Assembly: GCA_016234985.1 (NCBI GenBank)
Contig: JACRNK010000068.1
Location: 1 to 10,528 of the forward strand
DNA length: 10,528 nt
Origin: Deltaproteobacteria bacterium
Lineage (GTDB): Bacteria; Desulfobacterota; GWC2-55-46; UBA9637
Direction of reading: 5' to 3'
Made by a program: the position numbers and the translations under genes. The notes beneath the pieces were generated by a model. The model did no database searches and was not told the DNA's origin. It saw only the letters and a program-made list of their open reading frames with translations. Position 1 is the stretch's first letter. Each line of letters starts with the position of its first letter. Shown one piece after another: positions 1 through 6,199 of the stretch.

Positions 1-324
1 CTTCTTGAGGTTCTTAAAAAGCAAGGGGCTCATCTTGACGGAATATACTATTGCCCGCATCACCCTGATGATAATTGCGAGTGCAGAAAGCCGAAAACAG
101 GAATGCTTGAAAAGGCAAAGAAGGATTTACATATAGATTTTCAGAAATCCTATGTAATAGGCGACAAGGTTTCCGATGTGGAGATTGCGCGCAAGATTGG
201 CGGCAAAGGAATACTGGTTCTTACCGGCGCCGGAAAAGACGAGGAAGGAAAACTTCTGCACAAGCCTTCATATATCGCAAATGATTTAAAAGATGCTGTT
301 GAGTGGATAATTAAAGACAAATGA
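1..324 (+). CDS. gmhB: D-glycero-beta-D-manno-heptose 1,7-bisphosphate 7-phosphatase, 3' part (GmhB, HAD family)
   Basis: The reading frame is open from base 1, so the 5' end lies outside the window; the ATG at 103 is internal. The visible 107 residues match the C-terminal part of GmhB, the HAD-superfamily phosphatase that removes the C7 phosphate of heptose bisphosphate on the way to ADP-heptose for the LPS core. Diagnostic features are the zinc-binding loop YCPHHPDDNCECRKP (bases about 49-93), with Cys-X-His and Cys-X-Cys ligands and the family's RKPKTGM continuation, followed by the HAD motif YVIGDKVSDVEIA with its GD(x)3D magnesium-binding acidic pair. It would act in the cytoplasm. Its stop overlaps the next start by 4 nt (ATGA), which implies translational coupling to the heptosyltransferase that uses the ADP-heptose product. 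The identification is firm; only the N-terminal catalytic DxD half is unseen. Confidence 0.93.
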   Translation, partial: LLEVLKKQGAHLDGIYYCPHHPDDNCECRKPKTGMLEKAKKDLHIDFQKSYVIGDKVSDVEIARKIGGKGILVLTGAGKDEEGKLLHKPSYIANDLKDAVEWIIKDK

Positions 325-1373
325 AAATCCTTATCATAAAACTTTCCTCGATAGGCGATGTCGTGCATACGCTTCCGGCGCTATATGCGCTGAGGAATGC
401 CTATCCGTCCGCAAAGATAGACTGGCTTGTGGAAGAGGACGCAAGCAATATCCTTATTGGCCACCATTTATTGAACGATGTTTTTACGGTTAAGAAAAAC
501 GGGTGGTTCAGGGATTTCAAGGGTACATACAATGTTGCCAAAAATATCAAGGCATCGGATTATGATATTGTTCTGGATTTTCAGGGTCTTTTCAAGAGCG
601 GGATTTGGGTGTTTTTGTCCGGCGGGAAAAGGCGCATCGGCTTTGATAAATCAAGGGAGATGAGCTATCTCTTTTTAAATGAAAGGCTCCCTGCGTACGA
701 TCCGGATAAACACGCGGTTGAGAGGTATCTGGACATTGTAAAATATTTAAAAATTGCCGCCGTTGATGTTAAATTTCCTATTTTCATTTCAGAAAATGAA
801 AAGAAAAAAGTTTCAGATCTGCTTAGGGCGAATGCTGTAGGGGATGGTGAGCCTTTTATAATTGTTAACTATATGGCAAGGTGGAAAACAAAATTATGGG
901 ATATTGGGAAGTTTGCCGGTTTATGCAATGAAATAATGGATAGGTTTACTTGCAGGGTGGTTATTGTAGGCGCATCTTACAATGATAAAAATAAAGAGAT
1001 TGCCTTTTTGACTAATAACCGGATTATAGATCTGAGCGGAAAAACAACTTTAAAGGAGCTTGCGCACCTTATGAGCTTTTCATCTGCGGTTATTACAGTT
1101 GATTCCGGGCCCATGCATATTGCCGCTGCAATGGGTGTTCCGGTTATTGCCATATTCGGACCCACTGCGCCATGGAGGACAGGGCCTTATGGCAAGATAC
1201 ACAGTGTTGTCAGAAAGGAACTGCCATGCAGCCCATGTTTTTCAAGGGTTTGCAAGGGCATGGATAATGCGTGTATGAAGGAGATAGAGGTAAGAGATGT
1301 TCTGCCGGTAGTAGAGGCTAAACTAAATTATACACAGAGAGGAGCGACAAGTGGATTATATATTGCAACTTGA
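321..1373 (+). CDS. waaC: LPS heptosyltransferase, GT9 family, WaaC-like
   Basis: This 350-residue protein has the usual length for ADP-heptose:LPS heptosyltransferases, which add heptose to Kdo or the inner core on the cytoplasmic face of the inner membrane. The N terminus MKILIIKLSSIGDVVHTLPAL is the typical GT9 start with the conserved Asp (D13). The second Rossmann domain carries the ADP-heptose-binding signature DSGPMHIAAA (residues 261-270) followed by PVIAIFGPTAPWRTGPYG. Four cysteines at 303, 306, 311 and 318 form the C-x2-C-x4-C-x6-C cluster common in GT9 enzymes. The ATG overlaps the gmhB stop, with no strong Shine-Dalgarno sequence, so it is probably coupled. Its 3' end overlaps the PAP2 start by 23 nt. 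WaaC is favoured over WaaF by the N-terminal SSIGDVVHTLPAL and the pairing with gmhB; the exact acceptor cannot be proved from sequence. Confidence 0.85.
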   Translation: MKILIIKLSSIGDVVHTLPALYALRNAYPSAKIDWLVEEDASNILIGHHLLNDVFTVKKNGWFRDFKGTYNVAKNIKASDYDIVLDFQGLFKSGIWVFLSGGKRRIGFDKSREMSYLFLNERLPAYDPDKHAVERYLDIVKYLKIAAVDVKFPIFISENEKKKVSDLLRANAVGDGEPFIIVNYMARWKTKLWDIGKFAGLCNEIMDRFTCRVVIVGASYNDKNKEIAFLTNNRIIDLSGKTTLKELAHLMSFSSAVITVDSGPMHIAAAMGVPVIAIFGPTAPWRTGPYGKIHSVVRKELPCSPCFSRVCKGMDNACMKEIEVRDVLPVVEAKLNYTQRGATSGLYIAT

Positions 1374-1929
1374 CAAAAACATTTTTTATATCCTGAATAC
1401 AAAAGTTACAGCCTCTTTTCTGGATTTCTTCATGCCTTTTATAACTACGAAGGCAAATTTTATAAATATCATAATCCTTGCATGGCTTACAATTTTTGCT
1501 CTAGGCAGATGGAAAGACAGGAAGGCGCTTATCTTTGTTGTGGCGGCTGTCTTGTTGAGCGACTTGGCAACCGATGTCCTGAAAAACATTATTCACCGGA
1601 TTAGGCCGTGCAATGCGTTTGATGATGTTCGTATTCTGGCGGGCTGCACCAAGTCTTTTTCATTTCCTTCAGGCCATGCCACAAATGTTTTTGCAGCAGC
1701 GGTTTATCTGTCTTACACCTACAGAAGATACGCTCTAATCTTTTTTGTTCCGGCTTTTCTTGTCGCATATTCAAGGGTGTATGTCGGGGTTCATTATCCG
1801 CTTGATGTGATGGGCGGCGCATTGGTCGGGAGTTCAGGCGCCGTCCTTGCCATAGCGGCAGACAGAAGGCTTATGCCTGCGATTGTTGCATGGTTTAATA
1901 AAAAATACAGGCTGAAGGCTGAGGGGTAA
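1351..1929 (+). CDS. PAP2-family membrane lipid phosphatase
   Basis: This 192-residue membrane protein has the complete three-part PAP2 phosphatase signature: K78-x6-R85P86 (KNIIHRIRP), P106-S-G-H109 and S141-R-x5-H148-x3-D152 (SRVYVGVHYPLD). The two histidines and the Asp are the expected catalytic set. About five hydrophobic segments place it in the inner membrane with a periplasmic active site. The family includes undecaprenyl-diphosphate phosphatases (PgpB type) and lipid A phosphatases (LpxE/LpxF). The position between a heptosyltransferase and an ArnT-like enzyme fits recycling of the lipid carrier or trimming of a lipid A phosphate, but the substrate is inference. Start choice: GTG at 1351 has the Shine-Dalgarno GAGAGGAG (1337-1344) 6 nt upstream, although it lies inside the preceding gene. 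The stop overlaps the next ATG by one base (TAATG). Confidence 0.9.
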   Translation: MDYILQLDKNIFYILNTKVTASFLDFFMPFITTKANFINIIILAWLTIFALGRWKDRKALIFVVAAVLLSDLATDVLKNIIHRIRPCNAFDDVRILAGCTKSFSFPSGHATNVFAAAVYLSYTYRRYALIFFVPAFLVAYSRVYVGVHYPLDVMGGALVGSSGAVLAIAADRRLMPAIVAWFNKKYRLKAEG

Positions 1930-3452
1930 TGATTTTCAATAAGCGTTATTTTTTCCTCATCCTTTCAATTATGACCATATTCCGTATATGGTATATCTGG
2001 CATGGGCCGTTTAACCTCTCGCCGGATGAGGCGCATTATTGGGACTGGTCAAGAAGGCTGGATTTGAGCTATTACAGCAAAGGGCCTATGGTTGCCTATG
2101 TAATAGCCTTTTTCACAAAGATTGGAGGCAATAATGAAGTTTCAGTCAGAATAGGAGCGGTAATTATTGCCGCAATTGTATCGCTGACCCTTTATACGGT
2201 AACAAGAGATATATTTAACAGCGAAAGGGCTGGTTTCTTTGCAGGTTTGCTTCCGTCCATTACGCCTCTTTATGCCGCAGGCTCCGTTCTTATGACAACC
2301 GATGCGCCATTTATCATGTTCTGGGGCCTTGCAATATATTTTTGCAGGAAGGCATTAGTGACAGAAAAGGGCGGCTATTGGCATCTAACAGGCATAGCAG
2401 TTGGGCTTGGTCTTTTGAGTAAATACACAATGGCTCTCATCTTTCCATGTCTCTTGCTATATCTGCTTTTCTACAGGGAAGACAGGTTCCATCTCAAAAA
2501 AAAAGAGCCATACATTGCATTTATCATAAGTCTTGTTATATTCAGCCCAGTAATAATATGGAATATCCAACATGACTTTGTTACTTTGAGGCATACGATG
2601 GGCCAGGCGCATGTAGAGAGAGGGCCGATATTATCAATTGCATCTGCCGTAGAATTTTTAGGGTCTCAGATTGGGGTGCTGACGCCATTTGTTTTTCTTG
2701 CTGTTATGTATGGCACATTAAAGACAGGCATTGCCGGTTTCAGGCAGAGGCAGAGAGATTATCTGCTTCTCTTTTTTACGTCAATGCCGGTATTTTTGTT
2801 TTTCTTGGCAAAAAGTTTGCAGGCGGATGTTGAGGCGAACTGGGCAGCCCCGGCCTATTTTACGGCATTTGCTTGTGTCGGTATTTATGATGGCATTTAT
2901 GAACGTTTTCGTGGTAATTTAAAAAAATGGGCTGGGCTGGGATTGGCTGTAATGCTTTTTACCGGATTATTGGCAACAACCATCACTTATTTTCCTGGTC
3001 TTCTTAAATTAGCCGGACTAAAGGATATTGAAGCAAAGGCCCCGATTAACCGTGTCATAGCATGGAAAGAACTTGGATTAAAGGTGGGCGATATTTATAA
3101 TGGCATGGCAAAAAATAGTGAAACATTTATACTCAGCGATACATATCAGATGACAAGCGAGCTGGCATTCTATATTCCTGATAACCCGGTTGCCTATAAT
3201 GTAAACCTCGGCAACAGGAGAATGAACCAATACGACATCTGGGGCGGTTTGAATTTATTAGAGGGCAAAAATGCGGTTTATGTAAAAGGCGGCGATGCAG
3301 AGCTTGATAGCGCTGTTGAAGACGCCTTTGAAAACTGCGACAGGGAGCCTCTATTTGAGGCGTATAGAAATGATTTAATAGTCAGAAGGGCCACCATATA
3401 CAGATGTTATAATTTTAAAGGTGTAAAAGAGAAAGAGATTCATACTTACTAG
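1929..3452 (+). CDS. ArnT-like integral membrane glycosyltransferase (GT39/GT83, PMT_2)
   Basis: The 507-residue protein has roughly ten hydrophobic helices and a soluble C-terminal region of about 130 residues. The first extracytoplasmic loop has the PMT/ArnT hallmark SPDEAHYWDW (residues 31-40), with the acidic pair D33-E34, then LSYYSKGPMVAY (residues 46-57), as in ArnT-type enzymes. These use a polyprenyl-phosphate sugar as donor and transfer it on the periplasmic side to lipid A, core or protein. In context it sits with a PAP2 phosphatase, a DPM1/ArnC-like donor synthase and a membrane protein of the flippase-like UPF0104 group, which together resemble a lipid A or glycan decoration pathway. 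The ATG at 1929 shares a base with the previous stop, and GAGGGG (1921-1926) precedes it closely. The sugar and acceptor are unknown. Confidence 0.85.
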   Translation: MIFNKRYFFLILSIMTIFRIWYIWHGPFNLSPDEAHYWDWSRRLDLSYYSKGPMVAYVIAFFTKIGGNNEVSVRIGAVIIAAIVSLTLYTVTRDIFNSERAGFFAGLLPSITPLYAAGSVLMTTDAPFIMFWGLAIYFCRKALVTEKGGYWHLTGIAVGLGLLSKYTMALIFPCLLLYLLFYREDRFHLKKKEPYIAFIISLVIFSPVIIWNIQHDFVTLRHTMGQAHVERGPILSIASAVEFLGSQIGVLTPFVFLAVMYGTLKTGIAGFRQRQRDYLLLFFTSMPVFLFFLAKSLQADVEANWAAPAYFTAFACVGIYDGIYERFRGNLKKWAGLGLAVMLFTGLLATTITYFPGLLKLAGLKDIEAKAPINRVIAWKELGLKVGDIYNGMAKNSETFILSDTYQMTSELAFYIPDNPVAYNVNLGNRRMNQYDIWGGLNLLEGKNAVYVKGGDAELDSAVEDAFENCDREPLFEAYRNDLIVRRATIYRCYNFKGVKEKEIHTY

Positions 3453-3456
3453 TCTT

Positions 3457-3463
3457 AAGGAGG
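3457..3463 (+). promoter_or_regulatory. Strong Shine-Dalgarno that fixes a TTG start
   Basis: AAGGAGG lies 5 nt before the TTG at 3469. The in-frame ATG at 3481 would be 17 nt away, too far for normal initiation, so TTG is taken as the start of the GT2 gene. Confidence 0.75.
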
Positions 3464-3468
3464 TTGTT

Positions 3469-4363
3469 TTGGCTGACAATATGGTTTCTATAGTTGTGCC
3501 GATATATAATGAAGAAGAAAGCATTCCTGTTCTTTACAAAGCCATAAAGGATGCAATGGCCGGCATCCGGCTGAACTACGAAATTATATTTGTTGATGAC
3601 GGAAGCAAGGACAACAGTTTCACAATCTTAAGCGATATTCAAAAAACGGATGCAACCGTCGTTGTCGTAAGCTTCAGGCGAAATTTCGGCCAGACCGCTG
3701 CAATGGCAGCCGGTTTTGAATCCCAAAGATATTCCAAGACTTGTTGAAAAGGCGAAAGACTATGATGTTGTAAGCGGGTGGAGAAAGAACAGAAAAGACC
3801 CGTTTTTTTCAAGGAGGCTGCCGTCAATAATGGCCAACTGGCTTATCTCAAAGGTAACAGGGACAGAGCTTCACGATTACGGCTGCACGTTAAAGGCATA
3901 CAGAAAAGATGTTATAAAGCATGTGCGGCTCTATGGAGAGATGCACAGGTTTATCCCTGCTATTGCAAGCTGGGCAGGCGCATCAATTGCAGAAGAGGTT
4001 GTGGAACACCACCAGAGAAGATTCGGAAAATCAAAATACGGCATCGGAAGAACCATAAGGGTTATACTTGACCTCATCACAGTAAAATTTCTACAGAGTT
4101 TTTCCACACGGCCCATACATGCCTTTGGCTCGCCTGGCCTGATATTGGGCGGAGCAGGTTTTTTAATATCCCTGTATCTAAGTTATGACAAACTGATACT
4201 CGGCCATCAGATAGGCGGCAGGCCGCTTCTTTTGCTGGCTATATTGTTTATAATTCTTGGAGCGCAGCTTGTCGTCATGGGGCTTCTCGGCGAGATGCTT
4301 GCAAGGATTTATCATGAATCGCAGGGCAAGCCGATATATACTCTTAAAAAGGTTATTAGATAA
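3469..4363 (+). pseudogene. DPM1/ArnC-like GT2 polyprenyl-phosphate glycosyltransferase, frameshifted with an internal deletion
   Basis: Two reading frames together encode one GT2 enzyme of the ArnC/GtrB/DPM1 type, which makes a polyprenyl-phosphate sugar at the cytoplasmic membrane face. Frame 1 (TTG 3469 to a stop at 3747) gives VSIVVPIYNEEESIP and FVDDGSKDNS and stays homologous up to AAGFE near 3720. Frame 2, from about 3719 to 4363, resumes with NPKDIPRLVEK, then DYGCTLKAYR, GEMHRFIP, RRFGKSKYG and two C-terminal membrane helices. The stretch normally between AAGF and NDPKDIP, about 17 residues with the metal-binding DAD-LQ motif, is missing. The frame offset requires a loss of 3n+2 nt, and about 50 nt fits both constraints. 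With no catalytic Asp motif, neither fragment should be active and frameshifting could not rescue it. An assembly or read error is the alternative. It lies directly downstream of the ArnT-like enzyme that would need its product. Confidence 0.85.
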
Positions 4364-4372
4364 GGAGACGGG

Positions 4373-5344
4373 ATGAAGAAAATTATATTTTTAACCTTGA
4401 AGATATCAGTCAGCATCGCCCTTCTCGTTTTCCTCTTTAAAAAGGCGGATATGGGGAATGTCTGGGCAATTATGCAGTCTATGAATTTCCTGATACTTGC
4501 GGTAGTGGCGCTTTTATATGCGGTCTCACAGATTATATCCACATACAGATGGTCTTTATTTCTGCCTAATGCAGGAATTCATGTGCCGTTTTTAAAATTA
4601 GTTTCTTTGTATTATGTGGGCATGTTTTTTAATATCTTTCTTCCCTCAGCCATAGGCGGCGATGTGGTGAAAAGCTATTACCTGTATAAATTCTCAGGAA
4701 AGGGCGGAAACTCCCTTGCCTCGGTATTTTTAGACAGATTTACCGGTTTCTTTGCCCTGGTTACTATTGCAGTTGTCTCGCTTATGTTTGGCTACAGCTA
4801 CATAAAAGATACCTATGCCCCAACCCTTATCATAGCGCTTGCAGCCACATTCTTTTTATCAAGCCTTATTTTATGGAACAAAGGCTTGCATAATTGGGCG
4901 CTCGTAATAATCGGCAAGATAAAGCTGTTCGGCATAAATGAAAAGATTGAATCGCTTTATAATGCGGTCATGCTGTATAAAAGCAAACCCATTATTCTTT
5001 TAAAGGCGTTTGGAGTGTCGTTCGTTATACAATTTATAAGTATCAGCATATTTTATCTTATATCAAAGGGCTTTGGCATGACAGTATCTATGGGATATTT
5101 TTTCCTTTTTGTGCCTATTGCCGTGTCTATCTCAATGATACCGATTTCTCTGTCAGGTCTCGGCCTGCGGGAAGGCGCATTTGTATATCTTTTTACAAAG
5201 GTCGGAACTACGGATGCGCAGGCATTAAGCATTTCCCTTGCCGGTTTTACAGTGATGGTTATGCTTGGGTTGATAGGCGGCATCGAATATATGAGGCTTG
5301 GAGCAACAGAATTCAAAATTCAAAATTCAAAATCTAAAATTTAG
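4373..5344 (+). CDS. UPF0104/LPG_synthase_TM-family membrane protein (AglD-like, possible lipid-linked sugar flippase)
   Basis: This 323-residue protein has about eight hydrophobic helices. It carries the family hallmark YYVGMFFNIFLPSAIGGDVVK near residues 79-100, then VFLDRFTGFFAL, and later PISLSGLGLREGAFVYLF near residues 258-275. The family (PF03706, related to the membrane part of lysylphosphatidylglycerol synthase) recurs next to GT2 and GT39 genes and is suspected of handling lipid-linked sugars; I see no lysyl-transferase domain. ATG 4373 follows TAAGGAGACGGG, a good Shine-Dalgarno sequence that also contains the preceding stop. The last eleven or so residues (EFKIQNSKSKI) are encoded by a heptanucleotide tandem repeat, so the native C terminus was probably remodelled by that repeat. 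Family assignment is solid; the transport role is inference from neighbours. Confidence 0.83.
   Translation: MKKIIFLTLKISVSIALLVFLFKKADMGNVWAIMQSMNFLILAVVALLYAVSQIISTYRWSLFLPNAGIHVPFLKLVSLYYVGMFFNIFLPSAIGGDVVKSYYLYKFSGKGGNSLASVFLDRFTGFFALVTIAVVSLMFGYSYIKDTYAPTLIIALAATFFLSSLILWNKGLHNWALVIIGKIKLFGINEKIESLYNAVMLYKSKPIILLKAFGVSFVIQFISISIFYLISKGFGMTVSMGYFFLFVPIAVSISMIPISLSGLGLREGAFVYLFTKVGTTDAQALSISLAGFTVMVMLGLIGGIEYMRLGATEFKIQNSKSKI
5310..5341 (+). repeat. Heptanucleotide tandem repeat (ATTCAAA)n
   Basis: Three exact ATTCAAA units (5311-5331), one variant ATCTAAA (5332-5338) and a partial unit follow each other. The repeat encodes the C-terminal residues of the membrane protein, ending one codon before its TAG. 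Confidence 0.9.
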
Positions 5345-5356
5345 AAAGGAGATTAT

Positions 5357-5530
5357 ATGCCGATTGACAAAGAACTATTAGACATCCTTGCATGTCCCAA
5401 GTGCAAGGGCGAAATAAAGTTGACGGAGAAAGGGGACGGGCTTGTCTGCGATGCGTGCAGGCTCGTGTATCCCGTAAAGGATGGTATCCCGGTGATGCTG
5501 ATAGATGAGGCAGTCAAACTGAATTATTAG
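5357..5530 (+). CDS. Trm112-like small zinc-ribbon protein (UPF0434/YcaR family)
   Basis: A 57-residue protein, too short for many gene finders. It begins MPIDKELLDILACPKCKGE, has cysteines C13-x2-C16 and C31-x2-C34 that would bind one zinc, and ends with the family signature YPVKDGIPVMLIDEA. Members of this family are small cytoplasmic zinc-ribbon proteins related to the methyltransferase activator Trm112. Bacterial copies often sit near lipid A or envelope genes (for example near lpxK and kdsB in proteobacteria), which fits this locus. ATG 5357 has the Shine-Dalgarno AAAGGAG (5345-5351) 5 nt upstream, immediately after the stop of the preceding gene. Its 3' end overlaps the convergent hicA by 17 nt. 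The identification is strong; the molecular role here is unknown. Confidence 0.9.
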   Translation: MPIDKELLDILACPKCKGEIKLTEKGDGLVCDACRLVYPVKDGIPVMLIDEAVKLNY

Positions 5531-5774
5531 GTGTCAAAATATATTTATGCTTCAATGTTTCAAACTCATACTTGGGCAGTCCCGATTGGCGGATGATTGA
5601 TTGCAGAGTTCCGATTCTGATTTCGTGATGATTTGGGACTGGAACCGTTATTGTTCCTTGAGACAATTTCTTCTGCATTACGATGTGGCTGCCGCGACGC
5701 CGCACTTCTATGAATCCATATCTTTCCAAAACAGAGCAGACCTCTTTACCGGAAAGGACGCGGAGCTTACCCAA
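5514..5774 (-). CDS. hicA: HicA-family mRNA interferase toxin
   Basis: The product of about 86 residues begins MGKLRVLSGKEVCSVLERYGF and contains the HicA core RRRGSHIVMQ with the conserved catalytic histidine (G-S-H), followed by ITVPVPNHHEIRIGTLQSIIRQSGL. HicA toxins are double-stranded-RNA-binding-fold ribonucleases that cleave mRNA and are neutralised by HicB. I prefer the TTG at 5774-5772: a GAGG lies 6 nt upstream within the end of hicB, and the result matches the usual HicA N terminus. An earlier TTG at 5786 would add four residues (90 aa). hicA overlaps the end of hicB by 8 nt. The C-terminal tail after QSGL (PKYEFETLKHKYILTPNNSV) is somewhat longer than usual and runs 17 nt into the convergent Trm112-like gene. 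Confidence 0.9.
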   Translation of the reverse strand: MGKLRVLSGKEVCSVLERYGFIEVRRRGSHIVMQKKLSQGTITVPVPNHHEIRIGTLQSIIRQSGLPKYEFETLKHKYILTPNNSV

Positions 5775-5982
5775 CAGCAACCTCAACTTGCGTTATGAAA
5801 ACTTCGCTATAGAGACGTTCTTTTACCTCTTCAGATGATGCTGTTTCAAAGAAGAGTTCCAATGCCTCTTTAAGATTGTTTCGAGCCTGTTCAATGGTAT
5901 CTCCCTGGCTTGCTATATCCAACTCAGGGCACAGGGACACATATCCATTGTCTTCACGTTCAATAATTGCGGTAAGTTTCAT
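5767..5982 (-). CDS. hicB: HicB-family antitoxin
   Basis: The 71-residue protein MKLTAIIEREDNGYVSLCPELDIASQGDTIEQARNNLKEAL... has the HicB partial RNase-H-like fold: two N-terminal strands, the conserved CPELD-(x)n-SQGDT turn and a helix (IEQARNNLKEALELFFE). It would bind and neutralise HicA. It stops without a recognisable C-terminal helix-turn-helix or ribbon-helix-helix, so it belongs to the short HicB class and may not repress its own promoter through such a domain. It is transcribed before hicA. ATG 5982 has a near-perfect Shine-Dalgarno AGGAGGG 5 nt upstream. The pair lies antisense to the surrounding LPS genes, which supports its arrival as an insertion. Confidence 0.9.
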   Translation of the reverse strand: MKLTAIIEREDNGYVSLCPELDIASQGDTIEQARNNLKEALELFFETASSEEVKERLYSEVFITQVEVAVG

Positions 5983-6003
5983 GTATACCCTCCTATATTT
6001 AGA

Positions 6004-6032
6004 AGATTACCAAAAGAGAGAAGGAAAATCAA
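6004..6032 (-). promoter_or_regulatory. Possible promoter for hicBA
   Basis: On the minus strand TTGATT (6032-6027) and TAATCT (6009-6004) are separated by 17 nt, about 20 nt before the hicB Shine-Dalgarno. The -10 match is weak. A 6-bp inverted repeat, AATAAT/ATTATT around TCCGG (6031-6047), sits at its upstream edge and could be an operator. Confidence 0.3.
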
Positions 6033-6063
6033 TAATTCCGGATTATTTTTAAAATAAATCTGT

Positions 6064-6099
6064 CCCCTTTTTTCTCTCTTTTTTCTCTTTTTTCTCTTT
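6064..6099 (+). repeat. Pure pyrimidine tract with 9-nt period
   Basis: Thirty-six consecutive C/T bases run from CCCC to CTCTTT. The last part repeats TTTTTTCTC with a 9-nt period (6079-6096). Just upstream, AAAATAAATCTGTCCCC (reverse complement GGGGACAGATTTATTTT) looks to me like a dispersed motif often seen beside REP-type elements, but that is memory, not a search. A related CTTTTTTCTCTT occurs at 7089-7100, on the far side of the cassette. Confidence 0.6.
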
Positions 6100-6120
6100 A
6101 GAGCTCCTATCGAACTTTCA

Positions 6121-6199
6121 AACTAACGCCAAGCTAACCTGCGAGCTACGAGGCGCGAAGCGCCGAAGTAGCGAGTCAGGTTGAGCGACGTGTTATGCC
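6121..6199 (-). other. attC recombination site (integron cassette 3' end)
   Basis: Read on the minus strand: R'' box GGCATAAC (6199-6192), 5-nt spacer ACGTC, L'' box GCTCAACCTG (6186-6177), an imperfectly paired arm, a GC-rich tip stem GGCGC-TTC-GCGCC, L' box CAGGTTAGC (6141-6133), 5-nt spacer TTGGC, then G|TT at 6127-6125. The L boxes pair fully except for one extrahelical base (C at 6183), and the two spacers are the same length and unpaired. This is the architecture of a single-stranded folded attC site. The R'' box also contains the stop codon of the cassette gene. In the linear form the last bases (TTAGTTT) come from the insertion target, which explains the imperfect outer pairing. Confidence 0.87.

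Noticed and set aside
103..324. Small independent gene starting at ATG 103
   Set aside because: The frame is open to base 1 and the upstream residues contain the GmhB zinc-loop cysteines and histidine, so 103 is internal.
150..368. Antisense open frame across the gmhB/waaC junction
   Set aside because: It overlaps two well-supported coding regions, has no ribosome-binding site or motif, and looks like a codon-usage shadow.
3469..4363. Programmed ribosomal frameshift joining the two GT2 frames
   Set aside because: A frameshift would not restore the missing residues of the catalytic motif, and no slippery heptamer with a following structure is evident at the junction.
5514..6127. hicBA as a second integron cassette
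   Set aside because: No attC-like structure lies after hicA; its end runs directly into the convergent Trm112-like gene.
6121..6199. Ordinary terminator or REP palindrome after the cassette gene
   Set aside because: Equal unpaired spacers, an extrahelical base in the L boxes, and exact R''/R' complementarity after circularisation fit attC much better, and no T-run follows.
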